From: Campylorhamphus procurvoides
Lineage: Eukaryota; Chordata; Aves; Passeriformes; Dendrocolaptidae
NCBI GenBank assembly: GCA_013396655.1
Contig: WBMV01006671.1
Location: forward strand, 779,003 to 843,002
Reading direction: 5' to 3'
Length of the DNA: 64,000 nucleotides
The position numbers were made by a program, and so were the translations under genes. The notes beneath the pieces are model-generated. The model searched no databases. It saw only the letters and a program-made list of their open reading frames with translations, and was not told the DNA's origin. Shown in pieces: positions 1 to 13,772 of the stretch; the stretch's first letter is position 1, and each line of letters begins with the position of its first letter.

Positions 1-3000
1 ATAAAATATCTTTTCATTACTCACATCCTAATTTTTAGTATCCAAATGTACAGAGGTAGCCACAATAAAAATCTGAGAATCACTGGTAGCATACTATCTT
101 CCTGAGATCTCATTTTTCTCCTTGAAGTGCCACAGCTTCACTGATTTTATTAGAGTTGGTCCTGCTTCACACATGTGAGGGGAGAGATGCATGACTTATT
201 TCATAAATTCATTTCGACTAAATTGCAAATACTGAATCTTGAAGCAGCCCTTTATAATGAAAGCAGTGCTGGAAACATGGTTTCCAGAACAGTGCACAAT
301 CTCTGTACATGGTGTAATTACATCTTAGCATTCTGCAGAATACCAGTGTATGCCTTAAATGCTATTAATTGTAAGCAGTTTTGTTCCACAGGATGTTGTT
401 CACCGATAACTACTCAATTAGGGTTATTTTGCAATTAGTCTACTCACAGAAAATTTATTGCAACCAGAGTCATCTATGGTGCAACAAATTAAACTGCTGT
501 CTGGGCTGCATGTGCAGTGGCTCTTACAGGCTCCTTAAACCGTGCATGGCTCACCACAGTGATTTTGTCACACTAACAGATTAAACAGACAGAAAAGCAG
601 CAGCAGCCAATGACATTTGGAATCCTGAAACCAGGGTAAAAAGACAAATCTGGGGTTCAGTGATCTGTAGATCAAACCCAGCAAGCCCAAAAACACACTG
701 CCAAAAACTTAAAAGCTAAACAAATCAAATGTTGATACATCACTGTGCACACACATATGCATATTGAGTGGATGAAATACTCTGTTTACAGGAGTTACAG
801 GTCCCATTCTTTCAAAATTTTACAGAGTATGCTCTCATTTCCATGCCTTAAAGAACAGCTCTGCTCCACCCCATAGGTATTTGGCATCTTAGTGACTTAC
901 CCTCTCCCTTCCTGCAAATCATACCTCTTTCTGTTGAGTGCTTTAAAGTAGTCAAATAAAAACATTATAGACATTCAGGTTGCTATTACCTGTGTGTATT
1001 ATGCAGTAAACAGAGCTCCAGAGCCCTTTTCTCTCAGTTTGAAAACCAAAAGGCTGTGATTTCTAAAATGAAATGGAAAATTTTCTTCTCAGCAGCCTGT
1101 AAGAAGCTGAAAGCTTAGATATGCCAGAGCAGCATTATCAATAAGCAACCAGGGAGAAGGCAGTCTGATAAATAATATGGGATGAGGGTAGCTTAATTAT
1201 TTTCTTACTTTATTATAGGCTGGGTTTCCTCCACAGGCATGAAGGCAGCAGAAAACCTGTTTGATTTAAAAACTGAGAAAAGACAACAGAGGAGCCAAAG
1301 GGAAATAAATCAGGCTCACTTGAGGCTCTCTGCTTTCCTAGGGACTTTTCTTTTGCCAGAACTACATCTTACAAAACACCCCACAAAGAACCCTGCTACA
1401 TACCTTTAGTCTATCTATAGCCATAGATCTGGGTCAAAAATAAACCCAGCTGGGTAATTAATGATAAAGATTAGGCCAGGGTCTCCCCTGGGGAGATGGC
1501 AGCCCAGAGGAGCCTGATGTAGATACCACTTGGCATGGTGCCTGTGATGACTCATGGACCTGGTGCCAGTGGCTAAGAAGGAACTGTGCTGTACGCCCAT
1601 CCAGCAAACTTGCAAGGCAAGGGATTCAGAGCTACAAACTACCACAATCCCCATGGAAGTGAAAATCAGAGAACTCAGGGACTGAACCCAGGCAGTGGGG
1701 CAGCTGCTGGGCTATTTTCAACACAAAAGGAAGACTGTAAGTAGAAATCACAACTTCAATACCATGTTGAAATGTGGAGTTGTGTAACTGTAATTGCATT
1801 GCTACCCACTGCTGTTGGGCAGCATTCTCAGCAGCTGTGGTCAGGGTCACAGTGGCCATTCTAGGGCCGTGCTCCTGTCCATGGTAATAAGGAATTCTGC
1901 TGGGAGTAATGTGATACAGATCAGGTCACTTGTGCTTTGTCAAAGAGGATTTTATCTAGGTAAAGAATGAAGCTTATTTTGGAGCCAAGGATGCACATTA
2001 AAACTTCTGCTTCCTTGCAGTACCCCTGCACAAGAGAAAGGCCATGTGTGATGATGGACAAAGAAGGGAGGCAGCTGGTCCATGCCCACCAAGAGCTTTG
2101 ACAAGCAGAAACAAGTCCACCATACCACAGGAATCAGTGTCCCTAGTCTGGCCTGTACAGGACTAGGCTGAAGGTGGTCCCAGCAAGGAAACAATCTGCC
2201 ACGTTGTCCCCAGGTTGCTGATCTCTGTATCCTGTCTGCTGAGAAGAAATGAACTCCCCAGAGGATGTCTCCCAGTATCCTCTTCTCAACCTGCACAGGA
2301 CTGGATCTGCCCTTTCCTCATCTAACCTTGTGCTGAATCCACAATTCCCCTTTTACATTTTCTTATTGCATTGTCCCCAAAACATACTTCTATAAACTCC
2401 AAACACTCCTTTCTGAGTGAAGGGAGACTTGCAAGCTGCCTGTTGCACTGATCTGAGCCATGACATTGGATAAGGCTGCACCCAAAGCCTTTGACACCAA
2501 TCTCCCATTCCACAGCATTTATGCCCTGTTTTTAGGACCAGCTTGCTGGGAAATGCCATCTCGTGCTCTGCAAGTCAAGTAACTGGTAAAGCTGCCATGT
2601 CCTGGTTTGTTGTTTCAGAAGCAATGTCCTTAGAGGGACTGCAGCCCTCACAGAAACACCTGCATGACAAAATAGTAGTGAATATCATGCTTTTAGTTTT
2701 AACAATCCTTGCTTTTATGCACTGAAGATAGTTATAATCAACTTCCTTTGCCTGTTGCCTTTGGAAACAATAAAATACTTAAAAAAGAAACAGCTTGTAT
2801 GATCTTGTTCCCATTGATAACCACTCAAGTGAACATATCAGTTAACATTTATGACAATCCAGCTGGATGGAGTCATGTCCATGATTGATGGCTACACTTA
2901 GCAATGTCGTGGTTTTGATCAGCTGAGACAAGATCCAAGGGGATTAAACAATGGATGACATCTCAATGGAAACCACAGCACTGGGAACATGTTCATATGT

Positions 3001-6000
3001 TGGGATAATGGATGAATGTGCTGCTCCAACGCATAAATATTTATACTTCACGGCTCTGCTGAAAACAGACAGGAAACCTTTTTTCAAACGAAACTGAAAG
3101 GAACAACACTCACATGCAGAATACAGACTCAGACCCTCAATGTCTGACTTTTGCTGAGAAACAGCATATAGCTTTTTTAATGCATAATGTGGCAAGAGAG
3201 CTACCCACACCTCCCCATCAGCAATCCTAACAATGGGGTGTCTTATATCCCCAAAAGCCAGTGCTTCACAAACATCTCCAAATCAAGTTCAGCTTCTTTC
3301 AAGGACCCCCAAAGTTGATCAAGTTACCTTTGATAAGGGATGGAGCCACTCTCTGAGTGAACAACAGCAGTATTTATGTTCTGCAGTGGGGTGGAGAGAG
3401 ATGGGACCACAACACAATGAAACTCAGATAATGTATTCTTAACAGGGCTGTAAAATTCAAGGGACCTATTAGGTTATATACATCTAAGGCCTTCCAGTAG
3501 GCACTGGGCACCTTCAGTTTTGGGGGTCCCATGTGTCTGTCTTGATAGTGCTGTATTTAAACATTTGAAAAATTGTTTCAAAGTCTGGATCCCTCTGTAG
3601 GTCTGATGTCCCAATCTGATTGTGCATTGGAGCCTCCTGCATAAGCAACTTGTGTCCCATTCAATCCACTGCTGCATTATCACTTCCCAGCAGAGCTCCC
3701 AAATCTGCCCTAGAGCAACCTTATACAGAACAGGGGAGGTCCAGACTTTCTGCAAGGAAATCTGGCAGTTGAAGTGGTTAACTTCAGTTGTCAGCACGGG
3801 CAGAAGGAAATAACCTTGAGGCAAAGAAAAGTAAACATTTTCCACACATATCCATCTGGCTAAGTTGTCTCTCAATTATTCTTTTTAAACAAGTGTTACT
3901 GTCTAAAATAAAAAAACCTAAATGAAACTGTAGCTCTGCAAACCTAAAAAATTTACACACAGACTTTTTACACTTCATTTTTTTAATGTGGTATATACCC
4001 ATACCACATGAGTTTTGCCTAAATTAACTGTATTTGGACAACTTCTTCATTTCCCTAGTCATGTTTGCAGTTCCCAGATTTCCTGAACATTTTACTGTCT
4101 TATTACAATGTAAGCATTTATACCAATGTCCTATGTACCTACATGCTGAAAGGCTTCAAGTGTCAAATGCAACACTTTCTTGGTTCTAAGACCACACTAT
4201 TATCCTGACTGCAGGGCATAAGAGATAAATCCTGTATTTAAAAAAGAAGCAATAAATATTTCTGGAGAAACCTGTTTTTAAGAGTGGCAGTTGTTTAAAA
4301 CTTGTGGAAAGTAACCCTGTATCTCTGGGAGACAGATTACCAGGCAGGGGATGGAATCATAGGTGTGTGCAACACTCTACAGCTGTCGTGTGTGCCCACA
4401 CTAATGACAATAGAGCTGCCAGCTCTCTCCAAGATATCACTTGCATATTTGTATACATGATGCATTTACTCCACACAAGCGATACAGCATTGATTACACT
4501 ACTAAGACATGTCCTTGATCCCAAAAAGTGCAGCACAATGTCTGCGAAGTGCTGACCTCCATCAGCTTTGCCACAGATCAGAGCTGACTGCCCTGTCATC
4601 AGGGAGGAAGAGGGAAGGATAGCAAGGACATGCTTTTCACCATGAATTCCATCTTTGACACCTCAGTGGGATCTCAGGGGCACCCAGGGCTACTCACTGA
4701 TGCTCAGACTGTCACTGATTTCTGGTTCTTGTTCAGTTCTTAATTCTCTACTGTTCTTTTATCTCCCCTTCAACTTGTGCTGCCTTTTCTGCCCCTTTTC
4801 CCTTCTTCCCACTAAACATCAAGTCTTCTGCCTGCTCCATTAATTCTTTGTCTCCAATGTCTGCCCATCCAGCTTAACGATTTGGAGTATTACCATGATA
4901 AGAAAAGGAGAAAAAAACACCAAAAGAGACAAGGTGAAAAACAGAATAGTCACAGATGCACTGAAGTGGGGAATGGGGTGCTCACACCATTCACCCTGGT
5001 AATATGCACCACCTAAATTAAAAACCTAAGAATCCTGTTACAGGCAGATGCGCCCCTTTGGAAACATTCTCTGGGGCACCTCCTCTTTTCCACTGTCTGT
5101 ATGGGGAATTTAACCTCTGAATTTAGGCAATAGCAACATGGATCATTCTCTCCACTCCACTGAAACCACTCTGTATTACCCACTGCTTTGTGATGGTGCA
5201 ATAAGCAGGTACCAAGGGCGTTAGAGGATGCAACTAAATGTTCCTAAAGAAAGAAACTAAACATCCCCTGGTCTCCATGGCTCATCATGTTTCCTCTATA
5301 ATCTCAAAGCATTCTCTAGTTTGTAACAGTCCCTCTGTATTTTCAGCTCAGCTAAAGGCGTCAGCATATCCTTCTGTGCAAGGGCTGAAGTGCCAGCAAC
5401 AGGGTGGGGACTCTGGACTGTTGTATAAACTAATGCTGCTGTGGATAATGCTGCTCCTTGATCAATACCCACTTTGATCAATGTTTTGGGGTTTTTTTAA
5501 AGGCACTTTGTTCTATGGGGAGCTTATAGCTTGATGAATGGTGGCAGGTGAAGCAGTCTCTGAAAACTAGGAAAAGGTCACCTCAGAAATGCAAACTGAC
5601 AGCAAGCTGAGAGTTAACTCGTGATCTGACAGCACGGAGAAACCAAAAGCAACAAATCAAAGCCTGGCTTAGACCACCAGAGGTTAGTGACTCTCTACAG
5701 CAGTGATTTTGAAAATAACTTTTGCTGATTCAAGAACATTAAAAATAGAAGTCAGCCACAAAATTGGATTTTACCCATGCTTTTGGAAAGTCATTTACTG
5801 TACTTCTGATAATTACCTGGGTTATTAAAATGCTTAGGCTTCCACTGTGCCAGGAAAATAGCCATATGGCCATAACAGCAGTGCCACTCGTTTAGTGGTT
5901 AGCATAAAGCACCAAAATTCACACTGGCTGTTCCCTGATCACTAAAAAGCAAGCAACTCCTGCACAGAATAACAAGACTTTGACTAAGCTTCTCTGTGTC

Positions 6001-6282
6001 TGTAGATTAAGACCTAAAAGAAACAGAAGTAGCAGCTGAATACCCAGATCACATCATGCAATAAAAATCTGGTGTAGTGAAGAAATTCTACAGGAATCTA
6101 CCAAGGATCTTGGGACAGCCACATAATTCCCTATTTAAAACATCGTCAAACCATCCCTTGTTTTCATGGACTAAGTACATTACACATTCCTGCAGTAAAG
6201 CCATTTTTGTCATCAGAAGGCAATATATAGACTCCCTTCCCCAGATGATGTGTTATTTCTCCTTCACCATCTACCAACTTAC
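1..6282 (-). other. XYLT1: XYLT1 intron 3, 5' part
   Basis: Begins at the gtaagt donor of exon 3 (6282-6277) and runs off the low-coordinate end of the window. Exon 4 should start by completing the Gly codon and then encode a conserved segment with a VQWDED-like motif in human. I looked for it on the minus strand and did not find it, so it lies beyond position 1. No repeat family, RNA gene or coding sequence was recognised here. The sequence is AT-rich and looks unique. The exon 3 reading frame stays open past the donor until a stop at 6164. Confidence 0.85.
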
Positions 6283-6811
6283 CCTCCAGGGCACAGAAAC
6301 GCGTCACCTTCTCCGGCATCAGCTTCCCGACCTTGTGCTGACAATACACGTCCGCGATCTCCTGGCGACACTGCTTAGACTTAGAGCGGGACATGGCTGA
6401 GATCGCCTCTTTGCCCGTGACCTCACACTTTGGTGGTTGGTCGTATTTCAGTTCAGGGGAGCTGTTTTCAATTTTTTTTAAGTGAAGCTCCTTGGGAGAC
6501 CTGTCAATCTCCTTCAGATTGTTGTTGTTGCTGCTGCTGTTTTTTCCAGGGTGATCGCTGAATTGCACCACCTCATTGGAGTTCTTTCCCAACAGCAGGT
6601 TCTCCTTCATCTTTTCCTCTTCCAGTTTCTTTCTCAAGTGCTCCTTTTGCTTGCTAAGGGGTTTTTTCACCAGCTCAGTCTGGTGTTTTTGCCTCTGAGT
6701 CCTGGGAGCAAAGTTACTGTTATCAATAGTTTCAAAGTCCTTGGGGACTGAATTTTCATTATTGCTGTCTGTTCGCATTTTCTCTTTCGGTCGGTGGGAA
6801 AAATAGCCATC
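6283..6811 (-). CDS. XYLT1: XYLT1 exon 3 (stem region and start of the folded enzyme), partial CDS
   Basis: Protein xylosyltransferase 1 is a type II Golgi membrane enzyme that moves xylose from UDP-xylose to core-protein serines, the first step of chondroitin and heparan sulfate chain synthesis. This internal exon follows an AG acceptor (sense ...atttatag, with a tttttctcccc tract) and ends at a strong gtaagt donor at 6282-6277. It is 529 nt: 176 codons starting in phase 0, plus the first base of a Gly codon. The peptide starts [11 protein letters not shown] and ends ...[10 protein letters not shown]. Residues 12-37 are almost identical to human XYLT1. Residues 47-70 are a charged, probably helical Lys/Glu stretch of the stem. 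NSS at 91 matches the known human N-glycosylation position. Cysteines at 129, 148, 157 and 173 keep the human spacing of 19, 9 and 16. The middle (60-120) is divergent and includes a Ser/Asn run. The numbering assumes codon 1 equals human residue 135. The paralogue XYLT2 is a poorer match. The catalytic GT domain lies in exons outside the window. Confidence 0.96.
6518..6541 (-). repeat. XYLT1: Coding trinucleotide run in XYLT1 exon 3 (Ser/Asn)
   Basis: The sense strand carries AAC, then three AGC codons, then AAC/AAT codons, giving NSSSNNNN at exon residues 91-98. The first three residues form an N-glycosylation sequon that lines up with the human NSS site. The rest is a short homopolymer-like insertion that human XYLT1 lacks. 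Confidence 0.85.
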
Positions 6812-9077
6812 CTATAAATGGGGAGAAAAATTATACTCATCTTACTAAAACAGTCATATCCCATTCATTACAAGCATTTCTTACAAGGAAATATAAATCA
6901 CCCACACTGGCACCCCCTTCCTCACTGGGCCAGAGTCCAACTCCCATCTCAGATGGAGCAGGGAGGTTTTACACAGGTTTGTGAGCAGTGATTAACCAGA
7001 CACTTCACCCCAATCACCAAATGATTAAATGACAAAACCAACTACAGGACACCAAAGATAAAACAAAGCAAAGAAAAAATAGTTTCAAGGTAGCCCACAT
7101 TTCCATGAATGACCAAACTTAAAAAAAATTAAAATACTTTTAGAGCCCAGCTCTCATCACTTGCCCTGGATCTCCAACGGATCTTCAAAGAAAAAGACCA
7201 ACCTTGTCTTTTTCAATAAACTTTTTCTAAGGTCCCTAAGGTAATGGCATGATAGGATATTTCTAAGTATCTTGGCAACATTCCCCTTGTGAAGGCTGAC
7301 TCTTGCTAAATGGTTTTTGTCTTAAACTTAAAAAAACCCCTAAAAATCCTAATCTGTACAACAAATGCATATTGATAAAGGGGATAAGGGAGAGGAGATG
7401 CTCGCTGTTAGTTTTTTGTGGTAATTATTACCCCCAAATGAGACAGTGGCCTGAACCAGAGCAACAGGCACACACCCTCCTGTGCCCCAGGAATGCACAG
7501 CCCTGCCCACACTCTGCCCTCCTGCCCCATCCAAACCTCTCTGCAGTTTGACCAAGGGCCAAAAGATGAGGAGAGGGCCCCATTCTTGTCTCAAACAGTG
7601 CCTGACATAATACTTCTGTGGTGCTTCCATTGGGATCTGTGCTCTCCATATTACCACCCCTGCAGGAGTGCTGGACAAGCAGTGCAGCTTCCCTGGCAGT
7701 GCCAGTGGATGCAGAGATCCCACATGGCTGAGTGAGGCACTCGCTGGCACAGAGAGGCAAAAAGCTGTGAGGAACCCTCAGGAGGAAACAGCAAAGCAAA
7801 CAGCAGATTTACTGGTGTGCGCTTCACCTCTTTAAACTGTTTTCCTCCTTCAAGTGCTTTGCCCCCTCTGGGAAATGCTTTTCCAAGTCTACATGCTGGA
7901 ATCTGAAAAAACAAATGAATTCTAAATGCTTCAAAGGCAGACACAAAACGAAGCTTGGCTGTAACTCTTCCCTGCCTGCAGGGACAGTGAACACCACAAA
8001 ACCTCCCCAAGGAGGACACCCAGTGTCTGCAGGGACATCTCCTTGGGAGGAGCAGGGACTAAAAATAAAGCAGGGTCTGTACAACAACTGCAAAACCAAG
8101 AGCTATAGATATTCACTGAAAAATAAAGACATGTAACAAATACCCCATGTGGACAGTCAAATCCAGCCTCACACAATCTCACACCTGTTGGTGCAAGTGT
8201 TAAATGCCACAAACCCAGAAATCTCCGCCAACCTTTAATTTGCATTTCTCTCTCAATTGCTGTCACCAAAGCCAAGCATGGGTTTTACTGTATAATGATT
8301 TCAAGATAGGCTCCATACATGACAGCGGAACATACACATTTGCCGTGCAGAGGAAGCGAAACTCAGCACTCTGAGCTTAGAACAGCAGCCGCTGCTGACA
8401 ATAAGTTGTGTTCATTTGTGAAGTTCAGGGGTACAAACAAAAGCAGGACATCTGGTTTTCAGCTGGCTACAGGAAGATGTGTTTTACTTGCTCTGCAATA
8501 TTTTATTTTTACAGTACTGGATTAATTGCAGACTTTGTCATGGATGGCTGAGACAACTAAGACAGGACAAAGTCATCTCGCAGAAAGATGATCTGGGAAC
8601 CAGGCAGTCCCAGTTCTCACAATACCAGCAGGTTTACTGTCTGAATCATCCTTTTTCTCAACTTTTATCTAGCTATTTGTTAGTAGCACCTTCTTATCTC
8701 TGTGTTTGCAAATCACTGAAAAAACGGCAGGCCATACCAGGGCCAAATGAGAAGCAGAGAGCCTGTTAATAGAGCCTGTATGCGTCCACAGTCAAAGATG
8801 AAAGCAGTATTTTCAAAACAACACCAAACACTGCTCTTTTTTGTTGTTGTATAGACTTAATCTCATGCATAGAACACACAAAAAAGTTATTAAGGAAAGC
8901 ACTATTTTGATCTTTGCAACAGACCAATTTTCTCTAGAACAGACATAGATCAGAGGAGGATCTACCCAAAGTCTAACCATTGGAGAGGCTACCCCGTTAT
9001 ATTACTCAGTATTAAATGGTGCCAAACACAACACATGCCACCCAAGAGCACGTATTTCAACTGTGCTTCTCCTACAG

Positions 9078-9186
9078 TCCTACCCTGTCAGTTTAAAGCC
9101 CTTCTCTTTTGTCCTATCACTCCACACCCTTGTAGAAGTCCCTCTCCATCTCTCTTGTGGCCCCTTTAGGTACTGGAAGGTGTAAA
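9078..9186 (-). mobile_element. CR1 LINE fragment, 3' region
   Basis: The stretch around 'cagtttaaagcccttctcttttgtcctatcactccacacccttgtagaagtccctctcc' closely matches the familiar antisense view of the CR1 3' region, followed by 'cctttaggtactggaagg'. The element is therefore in minus orientation, the same direction as XYLT1 transcription. Both ends are truncated: the CR1 terminal ATTCTATGA repeats are absent on the low side, and homology fades after 'ctggaagg'. This is a 5'- and 3'-truncated, non-autonomous relic and the clearest marker here of a bird or related sauropsid genome. Confidence 0.9.
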
Positions 9187-9977
9187 AAGAAAACTCTGGA
9201 GAGTATTCATCACTTTGCAGCACCGTATTTCAAAGATGAAGTGTGACACTGTGATATATATCACAGAGAACACAGGCCCGTAAGGAGGATATCCACAAAC
9301 AGAAATGTTCTGTCCTAACTTTATCTGGTTCTCAGAAGACATGCAGAGAGGTTAACTGCTGAGTACTCCATGGCAAGAGCCCTGGCAGGGAGAGTTGTAA
9401 TGACTCTGGGGCCTCTTCTGCGCCTGTGCATGCTGCAATTCAGCAATAACAAGCAAATACTCTGAAACTGGGAAAGAACAGTCTGTACCCAGGAGAGTGC
9501 ATGAGATCACTGCCAATTACATACTGATTGCCATTGATGCTAAAAATAATATTATAGCATTAATGCAAAAATAACATTTTAAGTTCAGAGCCATTTTATG
9601 CAAGGAGAAAGTTTGAATTCTGCTCCAAATTCTGCTGCTTGTTGCAGATCTTAATTCTCCAAACTCCAACTTCAATGTGTTTTATTAAAGTTTGTCAGAC
9701 CCAGCATATGCTCTTTGGTATATTAGCCACTATATCTACAGTAATTGAGGGTCTGGGGCTCAGGTACCGTGAGTTTGATTGACTTCAAAGTCCCATCTGG
9801 AAAGCCTGTGTTTCTGCAGGGACTTTGCAATCTACTGAGAAAACCATGGAATAAATTGCTGCTCTAACCTACTACAGACCCAACAATGTCAGCTGCTGCT
9901 CACTGCACCTAGCACAAATACAGAGAATTTGGAAGAACTTTACAGCCCTCTGTAATGACAAATGGATTTTAATGACT

Positions 9978-9999
9978 AAGTGTTAGCCTGCTAACACTT
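9978..9999. repeat. Perfect 9-bp hairpin
   Basis: aagtgttag, then a 4-nt loop cctg, then ctaacactt. It is not followed by a T-run and has no obvious role within intron 2. Confidence 0.75.
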
Positions 10000-12900
10000 T
10001 TAGAGGCTTTTGCAAATACAACCCCTACCAGCTCAGCTGTGTAAGGTTATCTACCTGCAGACTGCCTCTCTCCATACATTTTTCATTTGCATCTGTCAAC
10101 TATATTTGTGTCTAAGTTAAGCACATTCAAACATAAACACGAGTTTGAGATGGGCCAGTTTAGATAATCTGGGTCATAAACTCTCACATAATCTTTCAGG
10201 TACAGATCTGTATTCTGTGTGCTGAATGCAGGAGGTTAAAGGCTATGGCTGCAGTACTGCCCAAGAGAAAACTCTAACAAACCAGCCCATTCTCTGCAGG
10301 ATATTCTGCTGTAAGACCAGAATGTACTATTAGGTACCAACTTGCAGAGTTTCTGACTGCCCCTGGAAGGAATGCCCCTGCCAACAGCCAGGATTAGGCA
10401 ATGACTGTCCATTTTTGCAGTGTGCAAAAAGCCAACACCAGACCAATTTTAAATCTGCTTTCAGAGAGATAATCTAACGTGCATTTAAATCAGCAGAGAC
10501 TCAAACACCAGCAGACTGATGAGCACCAGCTCTGCAGACAGCAAGGGCACACTGAGTGGCTGAGGGATCCAACTCAGGACACCAAAGCCAAGGGGAAGAG
10601 CCCACACCATGCAGGTGGGCACGGCTGCAGCATCACCTGCTACACACCTGTGGAAGCACAGTGCTGTTAGAAGGCTCTTTTTGTAGAGGCTTTGTATGGA
10701 AAGTCAAAGAAAACCTTAATCAGTTCACAAAGGCACACAGTGAGAGCTTGCATTTATCTGTGAGAGGTGTTCATTGCACTGTGCAGAGCATTTCCTCCTG
10801 ACAATAAGAAAATGCTCCCTTCTCAGGAAAAGTTATTCACTGTATGATTTCTATATCAACAAAGTCCTATAAATACTGCACAGATGGATAGACCATGCGC
10901 AATCAAGCCCTGAATGGCAAATGTTCACAGTTTCAGTTTATCTGACAACTGATTTTCTCCCCAGCATGGAAGGATTTGCTGTCTTTTTGTACTGAGAACA
11001 TATTCTCATATCCTTCCCTTAGCAAAACTTGGTACCTCTTAAAGACACAGCAGAGCAAAACAGAAATATGCATAAGCACACACTGAGCAACAACAAAACA
11101 CACAGAGCTTCTTCTAAATACAAAGTACTGGGCATGCTGGCCTTGAGAGCCAGGTATGAATCAGACACCTGTACTATAAACAAAACTACATATTTGTCCT
11201 CCTGTCATATAATAAAGCACATTACAATTATTGACCTCATGTCAAGATATGCACTGAGAGGGCAGTCATGCAGGGTCACACACGTCTGAGGCCTCCAGAG
11301 CTGGTGCAAGTATTTGTCTCCTTGCTGGGGTGAGCTGTGTGGCTGTGGGACCCAAACCAGCTCACAGCTCCAAGAGATGGGGAACAGCTTCAAAATCTGT
11401 ATCGTATGTCAAAGCCTCAAAGAGACCTGGTTGGCTTTTATGGGACCATCTGTCTTACCTGTCCTATGACCAAGAAGAATTTAAACAGTACTATGAGAAA
11501 ATAACTAAAACACCTTTCTGTTTAATATTAATCACAGCTCTTTGACATATTATTTTTAAGTGTTTGTTAATTCTTCAATAATTACACCTTCCAATTACCA
11601 GAGGGTGGCATCTCTACAAGAAAGGACTGCTCCTGAATTAAATCTTTTTCTTTTCTGCTCTTGCCTTTGTGCATTTGAGGACTGTTTCTCAGTTGAGACC
11701 AAAACCTTTTGCCTCCAGAGCTACAAACTTTACACTATGGTCTTGAGAACAAGAGCAGAAATTATAAATATTCTTTATGGTTCAGTGGGTTCAAAATCTG
11801 ATTTCATCCCATTTTCTTTGAAACAGTTGGGCCCCCGTCTCCCTTGGCACAAGGCCGAAGAAACTTTTCAGACCACCCATTTCATGGGCAGCTACAGGCT
11901 GCCAAACTAAAGAGCATGGCAAATTCAGCCCCATGGCTCGTTCCCAAAGCCATCCTGGGAAGCAGCTTCACTCAATTCTCCTTTTCCACAAGAGTCCAAG
12001 AAAAAAGCATCTTTCTCCATCACTGTAAAGTAAAAGCAGGGGGCATTTTCCTGGAGTTGTGCTAAATGCATACAAAGGCATGGTGACCATCAGAATGATA
12101 CTAATTAAATTAAAAAAAAAAAAGTCACAGCAGAGAATTGCTGAGCCAGGCAGGAGAATGGCTTAGATCCTGCCTGCCTTCCCAGTGGCAGCCCAAGTGA
12201 GTCCAATCTCCAGGATAATCAAGTGTGTGGGGCTGAGCACCACGGCAGGTGTCACCTCCTGTGCTCAACAGCACAGATTTCAACACCCTCCAGGTCCTCA
12301 ATTCCATGGCTGAGAAGGCCACTAGGTCAGGGAAGGTGTTGTCCCAGTCAGGGTAGGACCCTGCTCTGCTGACACAAGACAACCTCTGGATACAAAGCTC
12401 ACTCTATTGTCCTAGCACATCCACATCTTTCAAACTACAAAACAACCACTGCTTTGATTGAAGTCGTCGTGCAGCCACACAGAGGCAGAGCAGACACCCT
12501 GCCAGAACACCAAAACAAGCAAGAAATTGGGAACTTTAATCGAAGACGTGGCTGGTGTGCCACGAGACCCTTGGAGAATGAGTACTTCTGGCAGGTTTGA
12601 ACAAAAGCAGGGCCAAAGAGAGCAGATGGAGGAAAGGCAGCAGATGTTAGTGCAGTTAGATTTTTCCATATGTTTTTCAGTTTTGTTGTAATAAGTACAT
12701 TGTACTTTGTCAGTGGCTGAAGACTTGTGAGAAATATTTTGTGAGAAATATATTATGCTGCTTTATGCCTTTCACTAAAAAGGGAGATGCAAAAGGTGAA
12801 AACAAGGATTATGAGGAAAAGCAATTGTTTGGGTTAAAAGGGGGATTCTGATACTCGAAAAAGCATGAGTCCTTCAGGTTCAGTGCTAGCAGATACTTAC

Positions 12901-13758
12901 AGGCACAGCTAGCCCAAAACTGCTGCAGCACTTGTGTCTCCAGACTGCAGAGTAACAGATGGACCACAACAAAGTGCACAAGGGACCCCGTGCTGAACAT
13001 CTGCATTGGTAAGTGGTTGTTTGGAGGATTATTTTTCCCTTTTTTGTCAAAAATGTTGCCATCCATTTTTATTTTTTCTTAAAATCAGTCTCAGCAGTGT
13101 GTTTCAAAACACTAGGAAAAACATCGTAAAAACATCATTAATAGAAGTTGCTTTTATCCTTTTTTGCATACATACATTAAGGAAAGTGATTCTGGTTTGA
13201 AATCGAATGAAAACGGCTTCAAAACTTTGGCTGCTTTTCTCAAAAGAGTTTTTCTGTTTTTTCTGCATGTGACTTCGTTTCACAGTGATTTAGATCAGGG
13301 AGTAAAATAATATTGCATCCCTCAAGAGACCAAACAGATTTTCACATTTGTTCCAGCTTAGCACAGTGACTGCATGAAAACCCATATTGTATCAACAGTA
13401 ATTTCAAAAGTTCATCTGGTTACTAAAAAGCTTGGAATACTGCTAGAGGGAGCTGTGAAAACACATATCCACAGTGCTTCAGAAATTGACCACTTTGTTT
13501 TCTGCTAATTTCAACTTCACAGAAAAGTTTCTACTTAGACACCACAGACTAGTCAAATTTATTCGATCTGTAACAGAACTTGTTTTACAAACAAAAACTG
13601 CCCCCACTTTACATCTGTTGTTCCCTTTCAAATCACATTCAATCTCATTAAGACTCCAGACTCATGCACAAGCCCTTCTCTTGGCAAAGGTCCCTTCCAG
13701 TCCAATTCACCAACAGGAACAGCAACACTCTTTGAGTTCGGGCAGGATTTTTTGCCTG

Positions 13759-13772
13759 CACACACACACACA
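13759..13772. repeat. (CA)7 microsatellite
   Basis: Seven uninterrupted CA units inside XYLT1 intron 2. They are short and unlikely to be functional. Confidence 0.9.

Noticed and set aside
1..6282. XYLT1 exon 4 expected downstream of exon 3
   Set aside because: Searched on the minus strand for the conserved sequence that follows the split Gly codon and did not find it. Intron 3 extends past the window edge.
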